Below, piece after piece: positions 55,536 through 63,563 of a DNA stretch of 64,000 nt. Numbering within the stretch: position 1 is the first letter of the stretch; each line of letters starts with the position of its first letter. The DNA is taken from assembly GCF_900108875.1 (NCBI RefSeq), contig NZ_FNYJ01000003.1, forward strand, positions 517,969 to 581,968. The letters are read 5' to 3'. The translations under genes were made by a program, and so were the position numbers. The notes under the pieces were generated by a model. The model saw only the letters and a program-made list of their open reading frames with translations, did not search any database and was not told the DNA's origin. This stretch comes from Pseudomonas sp. NFR16. GTDB taxonomy: Bacteria; Pseudomonadota; Gammaproteobacteria; Pseudomonadales; Pseudomonadaceae.

Positions 55536-56873
55536 TCAGCTGTGCACGGTCGCCAGATCGTGCGGCACGACAATGCTGGCGATGAAGCCGCCCTGCGGAT
55601 GATTTTCCAGCAGCAGATGGCCTCCGTGCTTTTCCGCCGCGCGTTTGGCGATGGCCAGACCCAGACCATAGCCCGGAGCGGTCTGGCCCGGCGCACGGTA
55701 GAACGGTTCACCCAGCTGAGCCAAGTGATCCTCGCTGACGCCAGGGCCATGGTCACGCACGCTGATGAACAGCGTGTCATCTTCGTTGCGCGCGCTCAGC
55801 TCGATGGGCTGACCTGAGGGATTGAAACGCAGCGCGTTGCGCAGCAGGTTGTCCAGCGCCCGTTCGAGCACGTTCGGCCAACCCTGCAGTTGAACATCAG
55901 CCTGCACCTGAACGGCGACGGTCTGGTCTGTGCTGCCCAACTCGGTTTCCGCTTTCAGGTGATGCAGCAGCCCGGGAAGATCGATGGCCGTGGCGCTGCC
56001 CATGTCGGCGTCCAGTCGCGCCAGGGCGAGGATTTCACCGATCAGCTCCTCCAGCCGGTCGCATTCGCGCGTCAGACGCGGCCAGAGCTTTTCTCGCTCG
56101 GCAGGTTCAGCCCGCTCGGCCAGTGCCAACGCGATGCGCAGGCGTGCGAGAGGCGAGCGCAGTTCGTGGGAAACGTCGCGCAGCAACTGTCGCTGGCTGC
56201 CGATCAGGCTTTGCAGGCGCGCACCCATACGGTTGAAATCGTTGGCCAGAACACCAAATTCATCTCTGCGATTGGCCAGCTGGGCCAGGCTGTTCTGTTG
56301 ATAGGTGGTTTGACCAAGGTCATGCACGGCGCCCCGCAGACGGCTCAGCGGACGCGTGATCGACAAGGTCACCAGCAGACTGAACAAGGTCAGCACGACC
56401 AGCGCAATGCCCAGCGCGCTGAGCGGCCAGAGCAGGCTTTCGCGGTGCCAGGCATCGAGTTCAGGATGTGGAATACGGTAGATCAGCAGGTAGGTTTCTT
56501 CGGTCTTGGGGCTGGTGTATTCACTGGTCAGACGACGCCATGGCAGTTGCCGGGGATCGTCCTTCTGACGGGCTTCGAAGGCGGCCGCACGTGGGGGAAA
56601 CGTGCCGGGAATCACCGCTTCGCCGCTGTCGTTGAGCACCTGGACGTCGATGTGATACTTGCGTTTGAGGCCTTGCAGAAAGTCCTGGGCAGCGCCTTCA
56701 CCTTCGTTCTCGTAAAGCTGAGTCCATTTTTCCGGCAAGTTATGCAGGCCGGGATGACGGCTGAGAATCCAGGCATCCTGATTGAGCATATGCCCCAACA
56801 GGATCGACAGACCCGCCACCAATGCGATCGCCAGCCAGAAGCTTGCGAGAATTCGCCAGAACAATGAACGCAC
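55536..56873 (-). CDS. cpxS: CpxS, CpxA-type envelope-stress sensor histidine kinase
   Basis: 445 residues: membrane helix (about 8-28), periplasmic sensor domain (29-145), second helix (about 148-170), HAMP, HisKA with the phospho-acceptor His236 in RDVSHELRSPLARL, and an ATPase domain with N (LERALDNLLRNALRF), G1 (VRDHGPGV) and G2 (GYGLGLAI) boxes. The start is GTG with GAGG upstream. It follows the Spy-like gene in the same direction but behind an intrinsic terminator, so expression may be partly independent of it. Partner regulator: CpxR at 57662-58339. Confidence 0.9.
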   Translation of the reverse strand: MRSLFWRILASFWLAIALVAGLSILLGHMLNQDAWILSRHPGLHNLPEKWTQLYENEGEGAAQDFLQGLKRKYHIDVQVLNDSGEAVIPGTFPPRAAAFEARQKDDPRQLPWRRLTSEYTSPKTEETYLLIYRIPHPELDAWHRESLLWPLSALGIALVVLTLFSLLVTLSITRPLSRLRGAVHDLGQTTYQQNSLAQLANRRDEFGVLANDFNRMGARLQSLIGSQRQLLRDVSHELRSPLARLRIALALAERAEPAEREKLWPRLTRECDRLEELIGEILALARLDADMGSATAIDLPGLLHHLKAETELGSTDQTVAVQVQADVQLQGWPNVLERALDNLLRNALRFNPSGQPIELSARNEDDTLFISVRDHGPGVSEDHLAQLGEPFYRAPGQTAPGYGLGLAIAKRAAEKHGGHLLLENHPQGGFIASIVVPHDLATVHS

Positions 56874-56902
56874 TTAAAACCCTCGGTCACGCCCCTCAAT
56901 CA

Positions 56903-56936
56903 GAAAACCCGACACGCCGGGGAGAGCGTGTCGGGT
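56903..56936 (-). terminator. Intrinsic terminator between the Spy-like gene and cpxS
   Basis: 11-bp stem ACCCGACACGC / GCGTGTCGGGT with an 8-base loop, followed on the minus strand by TTTTCTG. It lies about 40 bases beyond the Spy-like stop codon and 30 bases before the cpxS start codon, so it should stop most transcripts coming from the chaperone gene. Confidence 0.85.
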
Positions 56937-56975
56937 CAGGGAGTGTAATGCCGCGCCAGCAGCGGTGGCCGCGAA

Positions 56976-57419
56976 TTACTGGGTTTTTTGCGCTTTCTGC
57001 GCTTTCCAGGCTTCGAACTCGGCACGATCGGCCCGGCGCTGAGCCTGATCCTTCTGGATCTGATCGAAGATCTTCTGCTGCTCGGGTGTCAGCATGGCGC
57101 GGATGTCGGCCTGGGTTTTCGCGTGTCTGGCAGCCAGCTCATCCTGCATCGCTTTCTGATCGGCCGGCGACAGCTTGGCCAGATACTTGTGGGTGATCTC
57201 GGAGCGGCCGCGCCATTGGTCGCCCATCAGTTTGCCGACCTGCTGACGCTGTTCCGGGGTCAGGTTCAGCTTGTCGAACGGACCTTTACGGTGATGCATG
57301 CCAGGGCCATCGAAGCCTGGGCCGCCGGCACCAGCCATCGGGCCGCCTTCCGGAGGCATCGCCAGTGCAACGGTAGGCAGGGCAGCAGCGAACATCAAAG
57401 CCATCAGAGTCTTGCGCAT
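56976..57419 (-). CDS. Spy/CpxP-like periplasmic chaperone
   Basis: 147 residues with a signal peptide (MFAAALPTVALA), a Gly/Pro/Met-rich segment and two LTxxQ motifs (LTPEQRQQ, LTPEQQKI) in a helical, charged C-terminal region; this is the Spy/CpxP fold. Such proteins protect the periplasm from misfolded proteins and dampen Cpx signalling. The start ATG has AAGGAG upstream. A CpxR-type box is about 85-100 bases upstream of the start, which supports direct Cpx control. Confidence 0.92.
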   Translation of the reverse strand: MRKTLMALMFAAALPTVALAMPPEGGPMAGAGGPGFDGPGMHHRKGPFDKLNLTPEQRQQVGKLMGDQWRGRSEITHKYLAKLSPADQKAMQDELAARHAKTQADIRAMLTPEQQKIFDQIQKDQAQRRADRAEFEAWKAQKAQKTQ

Positions 57420-57502
57420 GGTGTATCTCCTTGTCTCGAATCCGGCTCTGTGCCGGTTGTGGCCAGTTTAGGGAGATCAAGGTCAAGCGAGGTCAGGCGG
57501 GG

Positions 57503-57518
57503 GTAAAGCTTGGGTAAA
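57503..57518. promoter_or_regulatory. Putative CpxR box
   Basis: GTAAA (57503-57507) and a second GTAAA (57514-57518) separated by 6 bases, fitting the CpxR consensus GTAAA-N(4-8)-GTAAA. It is read on the plus strand, while the Spy-like gene it precedes is on the minus strand; CpxR boxes are known in either orientation. It is about 84-99 bases upstream of that gene's ATG. Confidence 0.65.
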
Positions 57519-57563
57519 GAGGACTTGTGATGCGGCTGACAGATCGATGTCGGGGCAGTTACT

Positions 57564-57647
57564 TGCAGGCGCTTGCCCGCGAACGCGATCCGTCAGGCAT
57601 TGCAATGTGTCTGACACACCGCCATCGCGGGCAAGCGCGCTCCTGCA
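57564..57647. repeat. REP inverted pair (GCTTGCCCGCGA family)
   Basis: 57564-57588 (TGCAGGCGCTTGCCCGCGAA plus CGCGA) faces 57625-57647 (TCGCGGGCAAGCGCGCTCCT plus GCA). It lies just after the cpxR stop, between cpxR and the promoter region of the chaperone gene. Confidence 0.87.
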
Positions 57648-57661
57648 TTTATGTCGTATGG

Positions 57662-58339
57662 CTAAACCGCGTAGTAATAACCCCGGCTGCGCAGCGCCAC
57701 GATGCGCGGGCGGCCGTCGGCGTGCGGGCCGATCTTCTTGCGCAGGTTGCTGACGTGCATGTCCAGGCTGCGGTCGTAGAGGGTGAGTTTGCGACCCAGC
57801 GCCAGTTGCGCAAGCTCCTGCTTGTCCAGAGGCTCGCCTGGCTGGCCGAGCAAGGCTTCGAGCAAGCGGGCTTCGGAGACGGTCAGGGTGAATTCCTGGT
57901 CGTCGATGGTGACCACGCCACGGGCCGGGCTGAAACACAGGTCGCCCAGTTCGATCTGCGAAGAGACTGCCGTGGGGTGGCTGCGGCGCAGGACGGCGCG
58001 CAGGCGTGCGGTCAGTTCCCGAGGGTCGCAGGGCTTGGCAAGGTAATCGTCGGCTCCAAGCTCCAGACCCAGAATGCGGTCCAGCGGCTCCCCGCGTGCG
58101 GACAGCATCAGGACCGGAAGATCAGGGTGATCGGTGCGCAGTTGCTTGAGCACTTCAAGCCCGCTGCCATCGGGCAGCATCACGTCCAGCACCACGGCCG
58201 CCGGAGCGGATTCGGCCAGTGCCTTGCGGGCGCTCTGGCCATCGTGACAAGCCCTGACCACGAACCCTTCCTGGCTCAGCCAACTGCTCAGAAGCTCGCA
58301 GAGCTCCTGGTCATCATCAATAAGTAACAGCTCGCTCAT
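57662..58339 (-). CDS. cpxR: CpxR, OmpR-type response regulator
   Basis: 225 residues: receiver domain with the acidic pocket Asp8/Asp9, phospho-acceptor Asp52 (VVLDVMLPDGSG) and the conserved Lys in YLAKPCDPREL, then an OmpR-type winged helix (LARALGRKLTLYDRSLDMHV region). It regulates envelope-stress genes, including the chaperone gene downstream. The start is 7 bases after the stop of the coiled-coil protein gene, so those two are co-transcribed; a 240-base gap with REP and CpxR box follows. Confidence 0.93.
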   Translation of the reverse strand: MSELLLIDDDQELCELLSSWLSQEGFVVRACHDGQSARKALAESAPAAVVLDVMLPDGSGLEVLKQLRTDHPDLPVLMLSARGEPLDRILGLELGADDYLAKPCDPRELTARLRAVLRRSHPTAVSSQIELGDLCFSPARGVVTIDDQEFTLTVSEARLLEALLGQPGEPLDKQELAQLALGRKLTLYDRSLDMHVSNLRKKIGPHADGRPRIVALRSRGYYYAV

Positions 58340-58346
58340 GACTCAC

Positions 58347-58766
58347 TCAATTTAGCCATTGCCGACGCTGTCTACGCCAGCCGCTGGCAAAGATACCGCA
58401 CAGAAGGGCCACCATTGCAACGCCAGCCCCTGTGACGAACCATTGTTGTTGCTCGGTCAGCACCCGCGCAGGCATGACCGACTGAGCTTCTTTGAGCTGC
58501 AGTTTAAGCCTTTGGTTCTCCTGACGCAGGCGACCAAGCTGGATGCTTTCGCGTTCGGCATCGGCATTCTGCATCTGCCGCGTCAGTTCTTCGCGTTGTT
58601 TCTCGCTTTCCGCCAGACGCTGGCGCAGATCGGTCAACTGGCTCGCCGCGCTGGGCAGCGGCAGTGCGTGGCTGATGGTGTCGCTCGTTTCCTCCGCTTG
58701 CACATCGAAACTGATTGCCGAAACGGCCAGCGCGGCCGCCAGTACACACCACAGACGTGGACGCAT
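58347..58766 (-). CDS. Coiled-coil membrane protein encoded upstream of cpxR
   Basis: 139 residues from an ATG with CAGGAG upstream. It has a signal peptide (LAAALAVSAISFDVQA), a periplasmic coiled coil of about 65 residues (QLTDLRQRLAESEKQREELT onward), then a single C-terminal membrane helix (VTGAGVAMVALLCGIFASGW) and a short basic cytoplasmic tail. It looks like a small TolA/LapA-like spacer anchored in the inner membrane. It is unnamed; its 7-base spacing from cpxR suggests a part in the Cpx envelope-stress response. That is inference from position. Confidence 0.82.
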   Translation of the reverse strand: MRPRLWCVLAAALAVSAISFDVQAEETSDTISHALPLPSAASQLTDLRQRLAESEKQREELTRQMQNADAERESIQLGRLRQENQRLKLQLKEAQSVMPARVLTEQQQWFVTGAGVAMVALLCGIFASGWRRQRRQWLN

Positions 58767-58880
58767 CTGAACTCCTGACTTTTTTGCGGCGCCTGACAAC
58801 TGCACCGTTTTTATTGGGCATTTGGCAGGCTATCGGCAGCAGGATGCGAATAATGAGCAATCAGAGGCGGGAGCACGCAA

Positions 58881-58904
58881 TGCCCGGTCTCAAAGAGCCG
58901 GGCA
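58881..58904 (-). terminator. Hairpin after yciB-yciI
   Basis: Stem TGCCCGG / CCGGGCA with a 10-base loop that can pair further (TCT/AGA with a bulge). It lies 13 bases beyond the yciI stop codon on the minus strand. There is no U-tract, so strength is uncertain. Confidence 0.55.
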
Positions 58905-58916
58905 CGGTGCGGCAGG

Positions 58917-59216
58917 TTACGGCAGGACTTGCTTGAACGGCTTGACCACCACGTGATCGTAGACGCCTGCCTTGATGTATGGATCGGCGTCAGCCCAGGC
59001 CTGTGCGGCGGCGAGCGATTCGAATTCGGCGACGATCAGGCTGCCGGTGAAACCCGCCGCGCCCGGGTCATTGCTGTCCACGGCCGGGTTGGGGCCGGCG
59101 AGGATGATGCGGCCTTCGGCTTTGAGTGCCGTCAGGCGTTCCAGATGCGCGGGGCGCGCTTCCAGGCGTTTTTCCAGCGAGCTGGCGACGTCTGTTGCGA
59201 CGATTGCGTAGAGCAT
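58917..59216 (-). CDS. yciI: YciI-like protein
   Basis: 99 residues from the ATG at 59216, beginning [20 protein letters not shown]. Family features are '[20 protein letters not shown]', and '[20 protein letters not shown]'. The YciI fold (dimeric ferredoxin-like, His-Asp pair) is related to chlorite dismutase-like enzymes, but activity is unproven. Its start is one base after the yciB stop codon; co-transcribed. Confidence 0.92.
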   Translation of the reverse strand: MLYAIVATDVASSLEKRLEARPAHLERLTALKAEGRIILAGPNPAVDSNDPGAAGFTGSLIVAEFESLAAAQAWADADPYIKAGVYDHVVVKPFKQVLP

Positions 59217-59217
59217 T

Positions 59218-59826
59218 TCAGTCCTCGGTCTTTTTTGTTGAAGGCTGGGTGGACGCATCGGCGTCGTGGATGTGTCGGGCCAGGAAAATGCCTTGGCCGA
59301 TCAGGAACAGCAGGGTCATGCCCAGGCTGCCGAAGACTTTGAAATCGACCCAGAAATCCTGATAGGTGAACGCCACATACAGGTTGGCGGCGCCGCAGAA
59401 CAGGAAGAACACGATCCAGGCAATGTTCAGTCGGGTCCAGATAGCCTGCGGCAGGGTCAGCGCGTGGCCCATGATGCGCTGGATCAGCAGACGGTCACCG
59501 ATGAAATGGCTGCCGGCGAAAATCAACGCGAACAGCCAGTTGACGACCGGCGCTTTCCACTTGAGAAAGGTTTCGCTGTGAAACGCCAGCGTCAGGCTGC
59601 CGAAGACCAGACAGGCGATCAGGGTCAGCCATTGGCTTTTTTCAAGCTTGCCCTGACGCACATAAAGGATGCCGTAGACCACGATGGAGCTGGCGATCAA
59701 CATCGCGGTGGCGCTGAAAATCCCGCCTACCATGAAGTTGTGGCCAAGAATGTCGACGGCTTGGGGACTGATTTTGTAGACGACGAAAAACAGGATAAGC
59801 GGGATGAAGTCGATGAATTGTTTCAC
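59218..59826 (-). CDS. yciB: YciB inner-membrane septation protein
   Basis: 202 residues if read from a GTG at 59826 that gives the conserved beginning [18 protein letters not shown]; an in-frame TTG at 59865 would add 13 residues. Five hydrophobic segments and the '[27 protein letters not shown]' type stretch (in parts) mark YciB/IspA. It takes part in cell-envelope biogenesis and septation. A 20-residue charged tail ([16 protein letters not shown]) extends past the usual 179-residue E. coli length. Confidence 0.9.
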   Translation of the reverse strand: MKQFIDFIPLILFFVVYKISPQAVDILGHNFMVGGIFSATAMLIASSIVVYGILYVRQGKLEKSQWLTLIACLVFGSLTLAFHSETFLKWKAPVVNWLFALIFAGSHFIGDRLLIQRIMGHALTLPQAIWTRLNIAWIVFFLFCGAANLYVAFTYQDFWVDFKVFGSLGMTLLFLIGQGIFLARHIHDADASTQPSTKKTED

Positions 59827-59891
59827 GGTGAGAGCCAGAAGCTGGATGTGACGGCATAATAACAAACATCAATGACTGCGAAAGCGCCCCT

Positions 59892-60755
59892 ATGAATGTC
59901 GATCTGCACTGCCACAGCACCGCTTCCGATGGCGCGCTTGCGCCTGCGGCTCTTGTCGCACGTGCCCACGAAAACGGCGTCAGAGTGCTTGCACTGACCG
60001 ATCACGACACCATCGAAGGCCTCGAAGAAGCCCGTGCGGCGGCGCTTGCGCTGGATATGCAGCTCATCAATGGCATCGAGTTGTCCTGCACCTGGGGCGG
60101 TGCCACCATCCACGTGCTGGGCTACGGCTTCGATGTCGATGCCCGGCCTTTGCTCGATGCCATTGAGCAATTGCACACCGGGCGGTGGTTGCGCGCCGAA
60201 GAAATCAGTCGCAAATTGGCGATGAAAGGTATGCCTGGCGCGCTCGAAGGTGCGCGCGCCGTGCAGCAGGCCTTGGGTGACAGCGGCAATGCACCGGCCA
60301 GACCGCACTTCGCCGATTTCCTGATCAATGAAGGTTTCGTGAAAGATCGCGCCGAAGCGTTCCGCAAATGGCTCGGCGCAGGCAAGCTGGGCGACGTCAA
60401 ACAGCACTGGCCTACGCTGGAAGACACTGTGGCGACCCTGCGCGCGGCGGGGGCATGGGTCAGCCTGGCCCATCCCTGGCATTACGATTTCACACGCAGC
60501 AAACGTCGCAAACTGGTCGCCGACTTCATTCAGGCCGGCGGCCATGCGATCGAAGTAGTCAATGGTCTGCAGCCTGCCGATCAAGTCGGCAGCCTGGCTA
60601 TTCTGGCCCGAGAGTTCGGTCTGCTGGTCAGTGCCGGCAGTGATTTTCATGCCCCAGGCGCCTGGTCCGAAATTGGCGTGTATCGCCCGTTGCCGGAGGA
60701 TCTGCCGCCGCTTTGGTGTCGGTTCAAAAAAAATGACCAGCCTACTGCCGTCTGA
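59892..60755 (+). CDS. rnm: RNase AM (PHP-domain 5'-3' exoribonuclease, YciV/TrpH)
   Basis: 287 residues with a full PHP metal set: DLHCHSTASDG, TDHDTIEG, GIELSC, LAHPWHYD and GSDFHAPG. RNase AM (YciV) trims 5' ends of rRNAs and degrades short RNA; old annotations call it TrpH. The ATG at 59892 has a weak ribosome site. It is divergent from yciB and leads the yciO-scpA-scpB group. Confidence 0.93.
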   Translation: MNVDLHCHSTASDGALAPAALVARAHENGVRVLALTDHDTIEGLEEARAAALALDMQLINGIELSCTWGGATIHVLGYGFDVDARPLLDAIEQLHTGRWLRAEEISRKLAMKGMPGALEGARAVQQALGDSGNAPARPHFADFLINEGFVKDRAEAFRKWLGAGKLGDVKQHWPTLEDTVATLRAAGAWVSLAHPWHYDFTRSKRRKLVADFIQAGGHAIEVVNGLQPADQVGSLAILAREFGLLVSAGSDFHAPGAWSEIGVYRPLPEDLPPLWCRFKKNDQPTAV

Positions 60756-60768
60756 ACAGGAAGATACC

Positions 60769-61401
60769 GTGAGTCAATTTTTTCAGATCCATCCGGAGAA
60801 CCCGCAGTCGCGTCTGATCAAGCAGGCGGTCGAGATTATCAGGGCCGGCGGTCTGGTGGTTTACCCGACCGATTCGTCCTATGCCCTGGGCTGTCGAATG
60901 GAAGACAAGACGGCGGTCGATCGCATTCGCCGCCTGCGTCAGCTTGATGACAAGCACAACTTCACCCTGATGTGCTGCGACCTGTCGCAACTGGGCACGT
61001 TTGCCAAAGTCGACACCGCCGCTTTCCGCTTGCTCAAGGCTCACACTCCTGGCCCCTACACCTTCATCCTCGGCGCGACCCGGGATGTACCACGACTGGT
61101 GCTGCATCCCAAGCGTCGGACCATCGGTCTGCGTGTGCCGCAGCATCCTATTGCTCAGGCACTGTTGCAGGAACTGGGCGAGCCGCTGATGAGTGTCAGC
61201 CTGATCATGCCCGGCGAAACTCTGCCGATGAGTGATCCGCTGCAGATGCGCCAGGTCCTCGAGCATCAGGTGGACTTGATCATCGACGGCGGCGAGGGCG
61301 GTATCTCGGCGTCCACCGTGATCAATCTGGCCGAGGGCGATCCACAAGTCGTCCGCGTCGGCTGCGGCGATCCGACACCGTTCGGGGTCGAAGTCGAGTG
61401 A
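60769..61401 (+). CDS. yciO: YciO (Sua5/YrdC-like) protein
   Basis: 210 residues from a GTG with AGGAAG upstream; an ATG at 60733 would overlap the end of rnm. The beginning MSQFFQIHPENPQSRLIKQA matches E. coli YciO. The L-threonylcarbamoyladenylate synthase fold shows in 'VVYPTDSSYALGC', 'GPYTFILGATRDVPRLV' and 'TIGLRVPQHP'. YciO is a YrdC paralogue without the Sua5-specific extension; whether it takes part in t6A synthesis is debated. Its stop overlaps the scpA GTG start. Confidence 0.92.
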   Translation: MSQFFQIHPENPQSRLIKQAVEIIRAGGLVVYPTDSSYALGCRMEDKTAVDRIRRLRQLDDKHNFTLMCCDLSQLGTFAKVDTAAFRLLKAHTPGPYTFILGATRDVPRLVLHPKRRTIGLRVPQHPIAQALLQELGEPLMSVSLIMPGETLPMSDPLQMRQVLEHQVDLIIDGGEGGISASTVINLAEGDPQVVRVGCGDPTPFGVEVE

Positions 61402-62216
61402 CCGACGCGCAATCTCTCGATCCTCAGGCCGACGCTCAGCAGGAACTGCCGTTTGCGATGGTCTACGGTCAGGCCGTCACGCAGATGCCGGTCGACCTGT
61501 ACATTCCCCCGGACGCGCTGGAGGTCTTCCTCGAGGCGTTCGAAGGTCCGCTGGACTTGCTGCTCTACCTGATCCGCAAGCAGAACATCAACATCCTCGA
61601 CATCCCGGTGGCGGAAATCACTCGCCAGTACATGGGCTATGTGGAGCTGATGAAAACCGTCCGCCTGGAGCTGGCCGCCGAATATCTGGTGATGGCTGCC
61701 ATGCTGGCCGAGATCAAGTCGCGGATGCTGTTGCCGCGCTCCGAGACGGCTGAGGAGGAAGAGGACGATCCGCGCGCCGAGCTGATTCGCCGTCTGCAGG
61801 AATACGAGCGCTTCAAGGCCGCGGCGGAGGGCATCGACGGTTTGTCCCGTGTCGGCCGGGACGTCGTGGTGCCCAGGCTGGATGCGCCTGAAGCGCGGGC
61901 GCGCAAGCTGCTGCCGGACGTTGCGCTTGAAGAATTGCTGATGTCCATGGCCGAGGTCCTGCGGCGCGCTGACATGTTCGAGAGCCATCAGGTCAGCCGT
62001 GAAGCGCTGTCCACCCGCGAGCGCATGAGTGATGTGCTGGAGCGTCTGAAGGGTGCGGGTTTCGTGCCGTTTGCCGAGTTGTTCACGGCAGAGGAGGGGC
62101 GGCTGGGCGTGGTCGTCACGTTCATGGCCGTGCTTGAGCTGGTCAAGGAGCAGTTGGTGGAACTGGTGCAGAACGAACCCTTCGCTGTCATTCATGTGCG
62201 CGCGCGAGCCGAATAA
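61398..62216 (+). CDS. scpA: Segregation and condensation protein ScpA
   Basis: 272-residue kleisin. It starts at a GTG that overlaps the yciO stop (GTGA). The conserved 'LEAFEGPLDLLLYLIRKQNI' and 'AAEYLVMAAMLAEIKSRMLL' segments form the N-terminal SMC-neck-binding part, and the region around residues 225-265 forms the C-terminal winged helix. Together with ScpB and an SMC protein it organises the chromosome; pseudomonads also carry MksBEF. Upstream of scpB by 11 bases. Confidence 0.95.
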   Translation: MTDAQSLDPQADAQQELPFAMVYGQAVTQMPVDLYIPPDALEVFLEAFEGPLDLLLYLIRKQNINILDIPVAEITRQYMGYVELMKTVRLELAAEYLVMAAMLAEIKSRMLLPRSETAEEEEDDPRAELIRRLQEYERFKAAAEGIDGLSRVGRDVVVPRLDAPEARARKLLPDVALEELLMSMAEVLRRADMFESHQVSREALSTRERMSDVLERLKGAGFVPFAELFTAEEGRLGVVVTFMAVLELVKEQLVELVQNEPFAVIHVRARAE

Positions 62217-62227
62217 AGAGCTGATCG

Positions 62228-63019
62228 ATGAACCTGAACGAACCTCGCGAACTCGCGCCGCTGCTCGAAGCTTTTCTGCTGGCTTCCGGAAAACCGCAAT
62301 CGCTGGAGCGGCTCTATGAGCTGTTCGAAGAAGGCGAGCGTCCGGAGCCTGCGGTGTTCAAGAAGGCGCTGACCCTGCTGGGCAAGTCGTGCGATAACCG
62401 TGCGTTCGAGCTCAAGGAGGTGGCGACCGGCTACCGCCTGCAGATCCGCGAGAAGTTCGCGCCATGGGTCGGTCGCCTTTGGGAAGAGCGCCCGCAGCGT
62501 TACTCGCGGGCGCTGCTGGAAACCATGGCGCTGATCGCCTATCGCCAGCCGATCACCCGCGGCGAAATTGAAGATGTGCGCGGTGTTGCGGTCAACAGCA
62601 ACATCGTCAAGACCTTGCTGGAGCGCGAGTGGATCAGGATCGTCGGATACCGCGATGTGCCGGGCAAGCCGGCGATGTTCGCGACCACCAAGGCGTTTCT
62701 CGATCACTTCAACCTCAGGAGCCTCGACGAACTGCCGCCGTTGGCCGATCTGCGGGAAATGGAGGCCGAGCCTGTTCTTGAGTTCGACGACGCGCCCGTG
62801 CCTGCGCATCTGCAGGCGCTGGCCGATGCCAGCCTTGCGGTTGAAACGGAGCAGGAGCCGGAAGCGCCGCGCGACGAAACCAGCTTCCGCAGCCTGCTGG
62901 CCGAGCTCGACACGATGGAGCACGGCCTGAAAATCGACTTTGACGATTTATTGCTCGATGACGCCGATAAAGAGTCTGAATTGGAAGATGAGCGAACGGA
63001 CGACGATGATCCGCGGTGA
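62228..63019 (+). CDS. scpB: Segregation and condensation protein ScpB
   Basis: 263 residues: two winged helices (about 10-90 and 95-165) with 'ALIAYRQPITRGEIEDVRG' and 'GYRDVPGKPAMFATTKAFLD' family motifs. A long acidic tail from about residue 195 (DDDDPR at the end) has no clear fold and is typical of pseudomonad ScpB. Binds ScpA as a dimer in the SMC complex. A REP pair follows. Confidence 0.94.
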   Translation: MNLNEPRELAPLLEAFLLASGKPQSLERLYELFEEGERPEPAVFKKALTLLGKSCDNRAFELKEVATGYRLQIREKFAPWVGRLWEERPQRYSRALLETMALIAYRQPITRGEIEDVRGVAVNSNIVKTLLEREWIRIVGYRDVPGKPAMFATTKAFLDHFNLRSLDELPPLADLREMEAEPVLEFDDAPVPAHLQALADASLAVETEQEPEAPRDETSFRSLLAELDTMEHGLKIDFDDLLLDDADKESELEDERTDDDDPR

Positions 63020-63048
63020 AACGGCAAGGCTCAATTTGCCGTAGACCT

Positions 63049-63135
63049 GTAGGAGCGCGCTTGCCCGCGATTGGGGCGTGTCGGCCAGTACAAGGTTGAC
63101 GGGCATGCCGCCATCGCGGGCAAGCGCGCTCCCAC
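63049..63135. repeat. REP inverted pair (GCTTGCCCGCGA family)
   Basis: 63049-63070 (GTAGGAGCGCGCTTGCCCGC plus GA) faces 63114-63135 (TCGCGGGCAAGCGCGCTCCC plus AC), an almost exact inverse. It fills the gap between scpB and the DUF1289 gene. Confidence 0.9.
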
Positions 63136-63165
63136 AAAGGATAAATCCACTCTTCAGGGCTTTTC

Positions 63166-63354
63166 ATGAGCAGCAAAAACCCTTGCATCAGCATCTGCAA
63201 ATTCGACGATGACATCTGCATCGGTTGTGGCCGCAGCAAGCGCGAAATCAAATCGTGGAAGAAGATGGACAAGGACGAAAAGCGCGCGGTACTGGCCGAG
63301 TCGGTGGCGCGCCTGAGTAAGCTCAAGCGTGCCGGTCGACGGAAAAAGAAGTGA
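63166..63354 (+). CDS. DUF1289 zinc-ribbon-like small protein
   Basis: 62 residues. Four cysteines (7, 11, 18, 21) in NPCISICKFDDDICIGCGRS form the DUF1289 metal- or cluster-binding motif, followed by the conserved EIKSWKKMD helix and a basic KKK tail. Function unknown; usual length is 55-90 residues. It lies between scpB and rluB. Confidence 0.9.
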   Translation: MSSKNPCISICKFDDDICIGCGRSKREIKSWKKMDKDEKRAVLAESVARLSKLKRAGRRKKK

Positions 63355-63563
63355 TCGCGATCATGCAGTCAGGGTTTTCGTCTAGTCTGTGATGCGCAAC
63401 GCGTGACATGAGCGTATGATTCGCGACCTTTTGGCGATCCGCACTCGCCACAGGTTCCAGTTTTCAGCCCCGTTTCGCAGCCGAGCGTCGCTCCGGCAGC
63501 GAGCAGGGCAACAGGCCGTGCCCACTCGCGCACGGTCTGATCGACACACCGGGAGGTGCCCAG

